In this document: positions 22,680-33,643 of the stretch, in pieces
How the letters are laid out: each line of letters starts with the position of its first letter
Numbering within the stretch: the stretch's first letter is position 1
DNA from: Heligmosomoides polygyrus polygyrus
Lineage: Eukaryota; Nematoda; Chromadorea; Rhabditida; Heligmosomidae
DNA: 64,000 bases
Direction of reading: 5' to 3'
NCBI GenBank assembly: GCA_947396885.1
Contig: OX377206.1
Coordinates: 4,788,658 to 4,852,657 of the forward strand
Program-made: the position numbers and the translations under genes
The notes under the pieces: generated by a model
What the model saw: the letters and a program-made list of their open reading frames with translations, nothing else
Databases searched by the model: none
What the model was told of the DNA's origin: nothing

Positions 22680-23180
22680 GATAAAAATTAACCACCTTCG
22701 GCTGCACTTCAACAATAGGAGAGCGAGTCGACGTCGTTGTCGGTCTGGCGGCCACCTACTTCCTGTCGCTTGGAGGCAACCTACGCTAATGCGAAAACGA
22801 GAGGACCGAAAAAATGCTCGTCAACTCTCTGCGAACTAAGTCGAACTCAAGCGGATTTGCTCGAAACGGGGCGAAAAGTGCTGCTGGCCGTTGACGAATG
22901 TCACCCTCCATCCGTGCGTTCGCGATAACTATGCAAAGCTGTGTGCGCGACGGAGGGACGGACGGACGGATGGACGGGCGGGCGGGGCACTTCTTCTGCA
23001 CTCTTCATCATCGACTCTGAAGACCCCCAGCCGTGATTTTGACGCCAGCGAAACACCACGACGATCCGTCTGAACTCGGTCGCTCGTTCATAGTTCGTGT
23101 GTTGTCGCTCAGTGAAGCCACTTGAGAAAGTGCAAGGACATAGCCGGAAGCGGCCTCGTGCGAGAATGGAGCAACTTACG
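22680..23180. other. GC-rich interval with short GGAC repeat
   Basis: CpG-dense sequence, with GGACGGACGGACGGATGGAC and related units at about 22955-22988. Open frames here show no motifs. It might be a host promoter or first exon, but nothing decides this. Confidence 0.35.
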
Positions 23181-23248
23181 ACTCAGCTAGTAACGTCAGA
23201 AGCCGAAGAGCAGATACCACCTTGTAAACGTGATGGGAGATCGAGAAA

Positions 23249-23505
23249 GTACGGCGATAGTCAACCCCCCCTCCTTTGGGATGCGCCACGCCTTCTACTT
23301 CTACGGGACATTGTGCATGCACATTGAATGCGTATTGAATTTGCAGTGGCCGGTTGATGAACATTTCAGTGCCTGAACCTTCCCAGACAAGTCCGCTACC
23401 AATTCGCCTGCCGGGATTGGTCTGGAAGACAAATCCGAACCAAGACCCATGATTCGGGGTGAAGACGACAGACAACGCCCTCTACGGCTGCGCTACCGCG
23501 CGCTC
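23249..23505 (-). repeat. diverged SINE copy, antisense
   Basis: Starts at an ACGGCGATAGTCAACCCC tail-side block and ends GCTGCGCTACCGCGCGCTC at the head. The middle is partly deleted. Confidence 0.8.
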
Positions 23506-23835
23506 CATCTGGCAAATATCCGGAAGACGTAAAAAACGCAGAAAAGACGCTGCTCGTGATGAAAAGGCACTAGGAAAAACAACAGCGAAAGAACGGATCT
23601 GTCCTAATCGGAGGGGCAAAAACTGGAAAAGTGAATCGAATTCAAACAGGATCGGCTTGCCCTTCTAAAGCATTGTAAGGAGAGGTTCTCTAGAGAATCT
23701 CTGTGAAACTGGTCAATTTCATTTCGTCTTCGCCCTGAAAAAGAATGTGTGAAGTATCCCTTCCTGCTAGGATAGATTCAACAAATTTTTTCCTTATTTT
23801 AATAATAAATTAGACAGTTATTATATGAAATATTC

Positions 23836-24050
23836 GTACATGTCGCGAACGTGGACAGCATTAGGAGGTGCGAATGTGCCAGCCAATCAAACCACATAGT
23901 ATGGGAGTTCCATTAAGAGACGTCGTGTACGGTCGGCATCCTGATTGGCTGACATGTGTTTGGTCGATGCTCTGATTGATTATGATTGGCTGGCTGATTG
24001 GATTGATTGGTTCTCAACTCCTAATGCTGCTCACCTTCGCGACATGTACC
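23836..24050. mobile_element. hAT-like MITE with 8 bp target duplication
   Basis: GTACATGTCGCGAACGTGGA and its complement form the ends. The right flank AATTATTC (24051-24058) matches the left flank AAATATTC (23828-23835) at 7 of 8 bases, and the duplicated copy at 24587 keeps AATTATTC exactly on its left. An 8 bp duplication fits the hAT superfamily. Confidence 0.85.
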
Positions 24051-24474
24051 AATTATTCAAATGAAAGAAGAAAAGCATGAAATGACTGTGAAGAAATGAG
24101 CCTAAGAACACATGAAGATCTCATTTAGAAGAGGGAGTTAACAGAAAAGAGGAAAAAAAGGAAAAAAGAAAGCCAGTAAGAACTAGCAAAGGAAGCAGAA
24201 GGGGGTCTTCGTACAATGCAGTTGTGAAAACCATGGAAAAATCCAACAATATGCGTCGTCTTTTTCATTCATTTCCGGATGAGCCATGCATTCCAACTCA
24301 CAACGTGGATACTCACCTTCTTCAATTACATCATACTTTTTGTAACAAAAGTTCAGGACTGCATCCAAATTTTTGCTGGGGACCTTTTCTTGAGGTTGAA
24401 CGCGATTATCTCTTTCTCAGCTTCAGCTTAATGGTCTCTTTGTGTCTTTGATTGCTCTATGTAGACCCCGGACG

Positions 24475-24562
24475 TGAGGTAACGCAGTCGGAAGACGACC
24501 TGGTGAGACGTACACTCCGAATAGAAGTTCTTGGTCTGGATCCCTACCAGGTCAAGCAAATT
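24475..24562 (+). repeat. SINE head fragment
   Basis: First part of a SINE head (CGCAGTCGGAAGACGACCTG, TTGGTCTGGATCCCTACC), ending where the copied MITE block starts. Confidence 0.7.
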
Positions 24563-24586
24563 GGACAGTTATTATATGAATTATTC

Positions 24587-24775
24587 GTACATGTCGCGAA
24601 CGTGGGCAGCATTAGGAGGTGCGAATGTGCCAGCCAATCAGACCACATCGTATGGGAAATTCATTAAGAGAAGTCGTGTACGGTCGGCATCCTGATTGGC
24701 TGACATGTGTTTGGTCGATGCTATGATTGATTATAATTGGCTGGCTGATTGGATTGATTGGTTCTCAACTCCTAA
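24587..24775. mobile_element. hAT-like MITE lacking its right end
   Basis: Near-identical to 23836-24025 but stops at CAACTCCTAA, without the terminal inverted repeat. It arrived by duplication rather than by transposition. Confidence 0.8.
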
Positions 24776-24833
24776 CTCTCCTTCTCAGCTTCAGCTAAAT
24801 GGTCTCTTTGTGTCTTTAATTACTCCATGTAGA

Positions 24834-25120
24834 CCCCGGACGTGAGGTAGCTCAGTCGGAAGACGACGTGCTGTGACGTGCACTCCGAATTGAAGCTCTT
24901 ATTTTGGATCCCTACCAGGTCAAGCAAACCCTCCATCCCTTAGTGGTGTATTAAACAGTGACAGAATCGTTTTGGAAGGATAGTACACTAAATTGTCCAT
25001 CGACTTGCTACCATTAGTCGTCGAGCAAGACGAATACGCACTCAAATTGCTTCCATAACAGCCCGTCTAAATGAAATGCGCGGCGCGTCCTACAAAGGGA
25101 TCTTCTAACGCCGTCCTTTA
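24834..25120 (+). repeat. diverged SINE copy
   Basis: Full length, from the duplicated head to CGCCGTCCTTTACGC. It carries many changes relative to the other copies. Confidence 0.75.
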
Positions 25121-25283
25121 CGCATTTTGTTTCAAATAATAAGAATAAACCCTAGCCTTTTTCACCGTTCATATCAACCACTTCTGTCGTCAGTACCTAG
25201 AAGACAACTCACGAGGGACTGGCTAGGGAAATGAGCGCTCCAGATGTCTATTTTTATCGCGTTTGAACGACACATAAATCTCT

Positions 25284-25892
25284 ATGATAAGCCATTGCTC
25301 ATCGCCAATACAAGCGACGTCTTCGACCAGGACAACAACGGCGATCAACAGCTACAAGAAGACAAAGCGAAATAAAGAAGAAGTGGAAGAACGATGCGGG
25401 TCCAGCATAACCAGAATAGGCTCAACAGCTACGAGGACACAGGCCTATCTAGCTGTGCTGAAGGCTGAAAACATTTTAATATTCAATATTCATTATTATA
25501 GCTGTCCTACCCCCTCGTGTGTAGTGTGCCCTTTTGGGAAACAAGGTGATTGCATGACCTCGGGGGTGGTGTATCTTATGTCATGCAGGGAATGCAGAGA
25601 GGAGTACGTGGGGGAAACGGGAAGGCCGCTGTGTATAAGGGTCAAGGAGCACCTAGACGGCCTTAGGAGGTCGCAAAGATCGACTCCAATGGGTGAGCAC
25701 AGGGTAGACTGCCATGGCGGCGCAATGGTTCAGGTGGCTGTCACGATCCTTGCACGCGAGAGCGACGTGTCCGCGCGGAAAACGCTAGAGGCATTGTGGA
25801 TCGCATCGCGGAACCCCAAGATCAATCGCAAAGACGAGTGCGTGGCGGTGACGCAAGAACTGGCACCCTTTGTGGGCCTCTGTGGGTTTTGA
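25284..25892 (+). pseudogene. Penelope-type GIY-YIG endonuclease relic
   Basis: 202-codon open frame. From about residue 74 it has a cysteine cluster (C74, C79, C82, C90), then GVVY at 94-97, EEYVGETGRPL at 107-116, R119 before KEH, E169 in TLEALWI, and PKINRK. This is the GIY-YIG fold with its two tyrosines, arginine and glutamate, in the layout of Penelope-like retroelement endonucleases, which nick target DNA for insertion. Residues 1-65 resemble no reverse transcriptase, so only the endonuclease end of the element is left. A conserved hairpin follows at 26136. The domain has no internal stop, but without the polymerase it cannot act alone. A host GIY-YIG nuclease is less likely given the cysteine pattern. 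Confidence 0.8.
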
Positions 25893-26135
25893 CCTACAGG
25901 GTCATGCCCTTGGAGGTCCTTAGGGTAGGTGGTCTCTAGAGCTTAAGTCATTCACCAACGTTCACCTCCGTCTGACGGTGACTGGTGGAGCTCCTCGGTT
26001 TCCACCACAAAGGTTAGCCCTTCGTCGTTTCTGCACATCGTTTTCTTCACTCCATTGACCTTTGAGTTTCTTTCTGTAGAATGAAATGACCTTTGGGGGA
26101 GTAGTTCTTCAAATGTTATTTGGACTCTTCCAGGC

Positions 26136-26168
26136 TCCGACGAAGGCGAAACCGCCGAAACGTAAGCC
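26136..26168 (+). other. GACGAA-stem-GAAACG hairpin after the endonuclease
   Basis: CCGACGAAGGCG, AAAC, CGCCGAAACGTAAGCC: a perfect 4 bp stem GGCG/CGCC between CGACGAA and GAAACG. The same layout follows the other Penelope-type relic (54191) and occurs alone at 44151 and 61853. It recalls the CUGANGA...GAAA core of the hammerhead ribozymes known from Penelope-like elements, but the cleavage side is not evident. Confidence 0.5.
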
Positions 26169-26170
26169 GA

Positions 26171-27129
26171 ATAAAGTGTTGTAACAATCTCGGTGCACAG
26201 CTCCAAGAACAAACAATTCAACACGAAACATCATGCCGAGATTCATGGAAAGTCGGACATGGAATATTCATTATTATTTATTTTCAATATTCAGATTCAA
26301 CATCTAAGGGAATGCTTCACTGAAGAGCACGACTTCTTGGGCAGAAGCGAGAGCCACAAAAGGCTTCAATGACGTAGCACGTGGCGTCAATATCGCAGAC
26401 TTTTCTCGCATTCATTCGATCCTCTCTCCTTTTCTTTCCCTGCTCTCTTGATGCATTACCACTGCCGGCAACTATTATCGCTATTATCTCTCTCATCGAC
26501 TGGAGTTTTTTTTTATTCAGCACTAAGTGACGAACGAGGAATCGCTGGCTGCATGGTTGTCATGGCCCCTGAAGAGAATGTCGGAAAATTTTCGAACTAT
26601 AAAGGACAATGCACTTTATTTTTATTTAAAAAAACAAATCCGCACCATTTTTAAGTCAAGCAGGACACTAGGCATTTGATCCGACGCCGATTTGGATAAT
26701 TCGCCTCCGTCATTTTTTTTCCAAAACCCGGTTAAAAGGATTACGCAAATAACGACATTTTTGAAAAGCAGAGAGTCATGGAATGATTCCGATTGGAGTA
26801 GCTTTAATAAGAAGGGTTTTTGGATGATTCAAATAATGAATTTATTTCGGACCTCACATCGTATATGCGAATATATGCGAATAGGAAAAGATATCAGATT
26901 TCTGACCAAGATCAGTTATCTGAATTTTCTGAAAATCGAATCCGGTAGAAATCACCCCTATCTGAATCACCTTAAGATCCTAGCTTTTCAAAAATTCCAT
27001 TACTCGCACAATACTTTCAACCGAAGTTTGACGGATCCGAATTATTTAAAATCGACGTCGAATCTTAGGTCTACAGGATACTTTTCAAATGAAAACGAAC
27101 ACTCTCTCCAGGCAGCCTTGAAAATCGAA
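26171..27129. other. unassigned interval with a long but doubtful open frame
   Basis: The plus-strand frame 26692-27267 is open for 191 codons but shows no domain, and its C-terminal third lies in ACGTCGAATT-family sequence. It is probably not a gene. Confidence 0.4.
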
Positions 27130-28095
27130 TGGAATTTGATCAAAATTAAAACGGACTTTTCTTCCAGGTTACAAATAAGCCTTTCCGCAAAAAAAAAACT
27201 TCATGATCAAGGAAAATTTAGTAGAACTTTCCTTGAAAACACTCAATTCGCCTGTCCCAACAATTGAGCACACTGTTTAAAAATTTTATCAGAAAATTTA
27301 TTTTCCACGGAAAAATCGTGCCTTAAAACTTATTCTATTTAAAATACAAAGAGACAACAGAGCAAACCTTTCCTGTATTAAGAGAAGAGATCGCGAAGTG
27401 CATCTGACCTACTTGCTGCAATTTTGATACGATTGTGTAAATGCATATTATTGGAAGCAACGAGGTGAAGACATTGTGTATTTTACGAGTGCTTTTGCTT
27501 ACCGTTCACAAGCATGTAACGTCTCATAAGCAGATTTTTATCATCAATCAGATGAAAGTCACGACAACCTTGTGAACTGCATGGCGCGATCTGTTCTTTA
27601 AGTAAAAAATATGAAATCTCATAGTAAATTTTCCTGATACAAAAAATATTCTAAACATCTGGTAAGCTCTCCATTTTATTGTGGAAAATGCTCGTTCGGA
27701 CATGGAACATATTCAGCTTTGTTTCACAAGCCTTAGTTTGCTTAGGGGCTCGTGGAGCGCAGTAGGAGGAGGCGACGTCTATCGCCACAAGGTTCCTGGT
27801 TCGGATTTCCCGCCCAGGCCAACCAAGCCTTTCACCCCTTGAATTGATACCAGACTCGTCTGCGAAGGGTAAAGCGCCAACTTGTTCATCGGCTGGCCAC
27901 CGCAAGTCATTGTATGGCCAAATACGCATTCAACTCGCCTCCACGACATCATGTAGAAGTAGAATGCGTGGCGCATACCAGAAGGGATTGAATAACGCCA
28001 TCCTTTATCCTTTATCGTATAGTTTGCCTAGAAGAGTGTATGCCTTAATTGAAAAGTGTTGAACTTTGTTTGAAAAGTGCCTAAATTGACAAGAA
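27130..28095. mobile_element. ACGTCGAATT-family element with nested SINE
   Basis: Family blocks in the expected order: GATCAAGGAAAATTTAGTAG, AACTGCATGGCGCGATCTGT, AGTTTGCTTAG, then after the SINE TTGAAAAGTGTTGAACTTTG and TAAATTGACAAG. Ends are diverged. Confidence 0.6.
27746..28021 (+). repeat. SINE with 10 bp target duplication
   Basis: Flanked by GTTTGCTTAG (27736-27745) and GTTTGCCTAG (28022-28031), one mismatch. About 15 bases are missing after the A box. It sits in an ACGTCGAATT-family element. Confidence 0.9.
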
Positions 28096-28395
28096 AACAG
28101 AATAAGTTTTGCATTAAAAAAACATAGAAATATACCAATTTTAAGACAAATTTAGAAAGTGATTTTAATAGCATTCAATCACAACGTACATCGAACGTAC
28201 GCTCAATCTTGTGAGCTAATTAACTAGTGACCGCCTCCTAGCTGTTCTACGAGCGCTATGACAGCGCAGCTATTCGCTGCAAACACGAAGCAGCTCGAAG
28301 TCCGGCGGAGATCCGGCGGAGATAAAAATAGACCGAATCGGTCTGAAGACGAGGACGATGACATGACACATGCTCTCACTAATGTCCAGACAAAC

Positions 28396-29870
28396 TTACA
28401 AGGGATGGGTCTGAAGCGTATGTCTGAACGGGTAGAACGAATCATATAGGGAGAATCCTCATCCCTCAAATGGTCTGAAAATGTGTTTATTTTTTGCGAA
28501 TTCGCTAAACCCAAGGAGTAGGGGGTCACAATAGGATACGGCGCAGCACGCGTTTGGGGGTCTTGTACGCCCGCGATGCCCATGCAGCCAGTGGCTAGGA
28601 GCGCAGGTGGGCAGTGGGTTGACTCATGCGAGAGGGGTCAGGGGTTCGGCTCCTCTGCGTTGCTGCACTTTTGCATTTCAACTGATTGGTAGAGATTTGG
28701 GGGATTCTGACGTCTATACCATTTTTAGACGTTTTCTGAGCATTGTTCCAGCGGTACGCTGTGGTATTCAACATGGTGATGTATAAATGTGCAACACCAG
28801 TGATACACAGGTACAAAGTGCCTGTGTAGAGAATCGTGGTGTCCTCCTCCATGGTGATGAGCACGCAACCGAAATCCAATTGAAGACGTGGCCTTTCCTC
28901 CGAAACAAGAGTTCCACCCGAAAACGTTATCATATGCCCACTGCTTGCTTGCCTCTCCACGTCCATCAGTTCATCTTGCGGATCCCAATCTTCCTCTTCT
29001 TCTTCCACCACTTCCAGCTGTTCGTCTTCGTCAACTTCAAGTTGACGTGCTTCGAAGTCCTTGAGTATGCTGGCCATCCGTTCGGCCAGCATGATTTTTT
29101 CCCTCGAAGATTCCTTGTCTAAAGGTGGGCCACACTTCAGCGTGAGCAGGTGGATCCCCACTCGACCGTCGGCGGACATTGTTGGTGTTAGGTTCTAGAA
29201 AACCTTCAGCAGACCTCTGGTTTCCAGGTAGCAGGCAGACATGAGGGAAAGAGGGTATCGATGCCGTTTACCTTAACTTGCGGGATCCGCACACCTCGTT
29301 TCTCATTTGAACCACCTCCGACGTCACAACGTGGTCTCCTTTGACAATCCGAGCAGGATGTTATTCCCGAGGTCTTTGGTCCATGTATGGAAACACTATG
29401 GGGAGCCTGTAGCCCTTATAGCTACCCGTAAGGCGCCCAGTGATGTTTCATGCACTTTGCCTGTGTATCAGTGGTGTTGAACATTTATACATCACCATGT
29501 TGAATACCACAACGTACTGCTGGAAAATGCGCAGAAAACGTCTGAAAATGATATAGACGTCAGAATCCCCCAAATCTCTACCAATCAATTGAAATGCAAA
29601 AGTGCAGCAACGCAAAAAAGCCAAACCCCTGACCTCTCTCGCATGAGTCAACCCTCTACCCACCTGCGCTCCGAACCACTGGCTGCAGAAACATCGCGGG
29701 CGTACAAGGCCCCCATACGCGTGCTGCGCCGTATCCCATTGTGACCCCCCCCCTACTTCTTGGATTTAGCGATTTGGCAAAAAATAAACACATTTTCCAA
29801 CCAATTGAGGGATGAGGATTCTCCCTATATGATTTACTCCCCTACTCGTCAGACCCTTCCCTTGTTAGAT
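28396..29870. mobile_element. long inverted-repeat element with central open frame
   Basis: Left arm 28396-28820 and right arm 29450-29870 are inverted copies with modest divergence (ACAAGGGAWGGGTCTGA at the ends; AGATTTGGGGGATTCTGACG, GCATGCGTGCTG-like GC blocks and ATTCAACATGGTGATGTATA inside). The 630-base centre holds an acidic open frame on the minus strand. Termini and arm layout resemble 58037-59166. Probably a DNA transposon with long terminal inverted repeats; superfamily unknown. Confidence 0.75.
28595..29179 (-). CDS. acidic hypothetical open frame in the long inverted-repeat element
   Basis: 194 codons from MSADGRVGIHLLTLKCGPPL. Residues about 25-75 are rich in Glu and Asp (KIMLAERMASILKDFEARQL, then a run such as VVEEEEEDWDPQDELMDVER). 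The last third, from about residue 120, runs into the left arm of the inverted repeat and is probably not genuine coding. No catalytic motif is visible. The acidic head could be the first exon of a lost transposase or a captured host exon. I do not recognise the family. Confidence 0.4.
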   Translation of the reverse strand: MSADGRVGIHLLTLKCGPPLDKESSREKIMLAERMASILKDFEARQLEVDEDEQLEVVEEEEEDWDPQDELMDVERQASSGHMITFSGGTLVSEERPRLQLDFGCVLITMEEDTTILYTGTLYLCITGVAHLYITMLNTTAYRWNNAQKTSKNGIDVRIPQISTNQLKCKSAATQRSRTPDPSRMSQPTAHLRS

Positions 29871-31309
29871 ATTCCAGGTTTCCAGTACGCGACTTAAACC
29901 CCATTATGGTAGAAAATATAAAAAAAACGAAAAGAACTGCACCTACATGATACAAAATGCCCAAAAAAAATTAAAAATACTCAAAACAGCAGTCGAAACT
30001 GACAAACATGCAACGGCAGAAAACACGACTTATTCACGACGACGAAATCAGTTAGAAGCGCTAGGATTAAGCAAATCATGAGGCAAACCGTTGTATAGGA
30101 AAAGACACAGCTTCTGGCTATCCTTGATAACGTCGTCATGATTGAGACATCTGATTGCGTTGGAAGTTTGCCGTGGGTTAAAAACATGTCAGCTTTCTTC
30201 TGCAGACACAGCGATATCTGCTGCCGTCATCAGTGTCCTCCTCTTCAGATATATTGGAAGGGTAAAAACATGACCACGTAGATGTAAGAAAATCTCGCCG
30301 ATTTGCAGAAAATGGCTCATCGCAAACCATTTTCGTTCAAGTTCTGTTGAGCCTCATACTCCTGCTGATAACTGCGTTGAACGTCGAACAGAGTGCGATA
30401 TCTTTAGGTGCACGTAAGTTTTGGTTAATGCATACTCAGAGAGTTGGGGGGAGGGGGGACAACCGCCAGACGATCCGACTCTTTTTTTGCGAAAAATCGC
30501 GGAGGGGAAAAAGTTTCTCGATCGATATAGGTACTTGGTTCCAGGACCTAACTCCAACGCGCCGCGACGTCGCGGCGCGACAACTCGTCCAATTTCGTCG
30601 CGCACCGTGCGCGACGCCAGGAGGGTTCGCGCGGCGTTGGAGTTATGTCTACCCCCGTAGGTGCTTATCACGTCGTCACGTCGCACCGACGATGCTGCTC
30701 TGAACGGCCCCTTGAAGAAGCATAGAACAAAACGTTAGCAACTCCTTCTGGGTTTCTTTACCATCCTTGTTTTCAGGTGAACCTTTGGGTTAAATGGGAC
30801 TTCTAAGTTGGTGCCACAATAACTGGCAGTAGTTGAAGGCTAAAAAGCGACAATTGGTCGGCAAAACATACGCGTTGGATAAAGAAAAGAGCAGAAATCC
30901 CATTCAAGAACAGACGCGAACAATTGAGGTCTGTGCGTGTCACTTCTTCTGTGGTGTATTGAATAGCGGCCGCAGAGGTGCGAGGCGAGACGCTGACGAC
31001 AAAGCGGAAATGACCGAAAAACCGGCAATGATGAGGCGTTGTACGACTTCAATCGTCTTTTGTTCGCCAGCACACAAGTCCCTTGGTAGCTGGTTCTTTG
31101 GTGTTTACCAAATAAGGATGAATGAACAGTCTTAAAAAGAAAAAGCGGAGAAAAGAATGCACTTGAATAGACTGGAACCGCGCTTTCCCTACTCATTTCT
31201 ATCAAAACACTCAGAAGAAGCAACTGACTTTTGAGAGCAAAGAAACCGTAATGAATAGGAATATAAGTAAGCCTTTCACAACTCAATTTCGGACTCCTAG
31301 TCCAGAATC
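29871..31309. other. mostly unassigned interval
   Basis: Contains the small MITE at 30552-30642. Open frames near 30347-30703 and 30840-31391 show no recognised domains. Confidence 0.45.
30552..30642. mobile_element. short GC-rich palindromic MITE
   Basis: CTCCAACGCGCCGCGACG on the left pairs with CGCGCGGCGTTGGAG on the right. Flanked by TAA (left) and TTA (right), both TWA. About 91 bases. Confidence 0.7.
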
Positions 31310-31592
31310 GGCGCTTGACAGCGCAGTCGGAAGAGGCGCCGGCTGCCTGGACTCGAGTTTCTCTGTTCGGCGTCGGATTCTGCCCTGCCAATCAAATTTT
31401 CTACCACTCCTTTATCATTGAATTATTGCCAGACTCACATGGAAAAGGTAAGACACTGACTTGTCTTTCATTTCGGTGAGTAGTTCGGCATATAGGCTAA
31501 GTACGCATTCAAATCGCCTCCGACGTTCCGTGGAAATAGAATGCGTGGCCTATCCCAATTAAAGTACTGCGTAACGCTGTCCTTTATCCTTT
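31310..31592 (+). repeat. SINE copy
   Basis: Full length and moderately diverged: GACAGCGCAGTCGGAAGAGG at the head, CGCTGTCCTTTATCC at the tail. Confidence 0.85.
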
Positions 31593-32141
31593 CTTTCAAA
31601 GTTTATGTAATCATCTAAGGAAGAAACTTAGAAATTGAACAATTCTCCTGGAATGTCCTGTATCAGGATTTTTTAAAATTAGAAAACAGGTTTTAGTTCC
31701 GGAATATAATGAATGTTCCACCTAAGGAAGTCAAAGATTTCGTGAGCCGTTGTTAACCGTTTTAAGCCTCTGATACATTTCATCCGCTAGAAGTTGTCCA
31801 CGTAACCCATAGATCCATCGAGTATGGTATCGCATGGATAGTCTCGTGACGCTGTCTACGCAATTTGCTTTAAATTATGTTGTGATCTACGGCGAGCAGT
31901 TCCCGCCTACTGGTGAAATTTTTACACTTCTCGAACAGATCCAGCCCAAAAGCTAACTTATGGCAATTGCACAATCCTATTCCAGCGTTCATGTTTCTTC
32001 TTGTTCCAACCTGCAACGCTACCATATGGTTGCTATATTTAGCATTTCAATTTTTATAATTTCATATTTTTTAATTAAAAAATTATATCCACCGTTGTTT
32101 AACGCATCGAAACTGCAATAAAGACCTTTTGGATCTATAAT
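31593..32141. other. unassigned interval
   Basis: No gene or repeat recognised. Confidence 0.5.
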
Positions 32142-32432
32142 AGATGAGGTAGGGCGCAGTAGGTGTAGGCACCGGTTATCGCGTGCATTCCGACCTACCG
32201 CTGTTGGTTCGGATCCCGCCTAGGCCAACCACCCATTTCTGTTCTCCAAAGTCGGCGAATTGGGGCCATACTTCTCTTGGAATGATGAAGCACGACTCGT
32301 CCATCGGCTGGCCACACCAAGTCATTGTATAGTCCAAACACGCACACAAATTCTCTCGACGACATCTCATACGTAGAAGTAGAATGCGTGGCGCACCCCA
32401 CAAAGAGATTGAATAACGCCGCCCTTCAGTCT
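32142..32432 (+). repeat. SINE copy
   Basis: Full length; GGTAGGGCGCAGTAGGTGTA at the head, TTGGTTCGGATCCCGCC for the B box, a degraded tail at GCCGCCCTTCAG. Confidence 0.85.
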
Positions 32433-32476
32433 AGTCGAAAGGGGAGGGGCAACTTCAGTGTCCATTACATCCATAA

Positions 32477-32610
32477 GGCCCCGGTCATACTTCCGACGTC
32501 GAGCGACGCGACGACATGTAAAGTGGCCAAATTGATCGATCGCGTCGCTCAATCAATGTGGCCACCATACGTGGCGTCGCGTCGCTCAGCGTCGAAGTAT
32601 AAACGGGACC
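32477..32610. mobile_element. GC-rich palindromic MITE with TAA duplication
   Basis: GGCCCCGGTCATACTTCCGA on the left pairs with TCGAAGTATAAACGGGACC on the right. TAA lies on both sides (32474-32476, 32611-32613). Confidence 0.9.
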
Positions 32611-32895
32611 TAATACTAACCAGTGAATCTCTACGAGAGCGCTCACATCAGGGAGCAGTAACGGAAGCCTTCGGATAAATTTAGGAAACGAAATAGTGAG
32701 AGAAAACAACCTATGCCCCTCCTCTCTAGGAATCACCTCACTTCGGAATCTTGATTTTTTTGTCGTTTTGACGAGCAGTGTTTCTACAACGTGATTAACG
32801 TCATTAAGAAAAAAATTGTATGTGAAACATCTTCAAGATCAAGAACTGAAGTCTCCTGTCTATGCTAGACATTTGTCTATGATTTGAGAAGGAAT

Positions 32896-33180
32896 ATAAA
32901 GGATAAAGGATAAAACTCGGCGTTACTCAATCCCTTTTTTGGGATTCACCACGCATTCTACTTCTACTGATGTCGTGGAGCGTAGCTGGCCATAATATGA
33001 CTTGCGGTGGCCAGTCCATGAACAAGTCAGCGCTTTATCCTATCCAGACAAGTCCGGTACCAATTCACCGAGCCCAGAAGGGACGAAAGGCTTGCATAGC
33101 CTGGGCGGGAAACCCGAACCAGGAACCTGGTATCGTGTGCACGCGACAGTCGACATCACCTCGGACTGCGCTACACGCGC
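32896..33180 (-). repeat. SINE with 12 bp target duplication
   Basis: Flanked by TTGAGAAGGAAT at 32884-32895 and 33181-33192. Antisense, with small deletions in the body. Confidence 0.93.
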
Positions 33181-33192
33181 TTGAGAAGGAAT

Positions 33193-33630
33193 GCAAACAA
33201 ATAAAATCAACCCCACTGAGCCATTTAGCGCCCAATTTTCTCCAAAATATCTAGAAGACGAAATGCATGGCGCATCCAGTAATATCGTTTGATCACGCCG
33301 AGCTTTACCATTTCCACTTTATATTAACAATGGTGTACATCAGATGAAATGCGACCTGTAGTTGTATAGTTGTACAAATAACGCTATTTTCAATTGAAGA
33401 GATTTCTAAAAATCAAATTGAAGCAATATTTAAATAAAAATGCCTTAAAATATTTATAAAATTATCAATATGCAGTTGGTTAATAGACAAGCAGCTATAA
33501 AATTATAGCATTTCTACACTTCACTACTGTCACCGGCGAGATGTTATAACAAATAGTGGAATATTTTAATAGTAAGACAAAAAAAACTTAAAAACCTTAA
33601 AAATGCTTACATAAAATGATATTGTTGAGA
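33193..33630. other. unassigned, with a SINE tail remnant
   Basis: About 33250-33320 resembles the SINE 3' end (GAAATGCATGGCGCATCCAG). The rest is AT-rich with nothing recognised. Confidence 0.45.
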
Positions 33631-33643
33631 ATTTTATTGTTAA

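Larger units (their letters stand above)
24411..24926 (+). repeat. local duplication: two SINE-start blocks around a copied MITE
   Basis: Block 24411-24562 recurs as 24777-24926 (CAGCTTCAGCTWAATGGTCT and ACCCCGGACGTGAGGTA). Between them 24561-24776 copies 23806-24037, including its flank TATTATATGAA. So a MITE with flank was pasted into a SINE together with a direct repeat of about 150 bases. Confidence 0.8.

Noticed and set aside
26692..27267. 191-codon plus-strand frame
   Set aside because: No domain or motif, AT-rich codons, and the end overlaps a non-coding repeat family.
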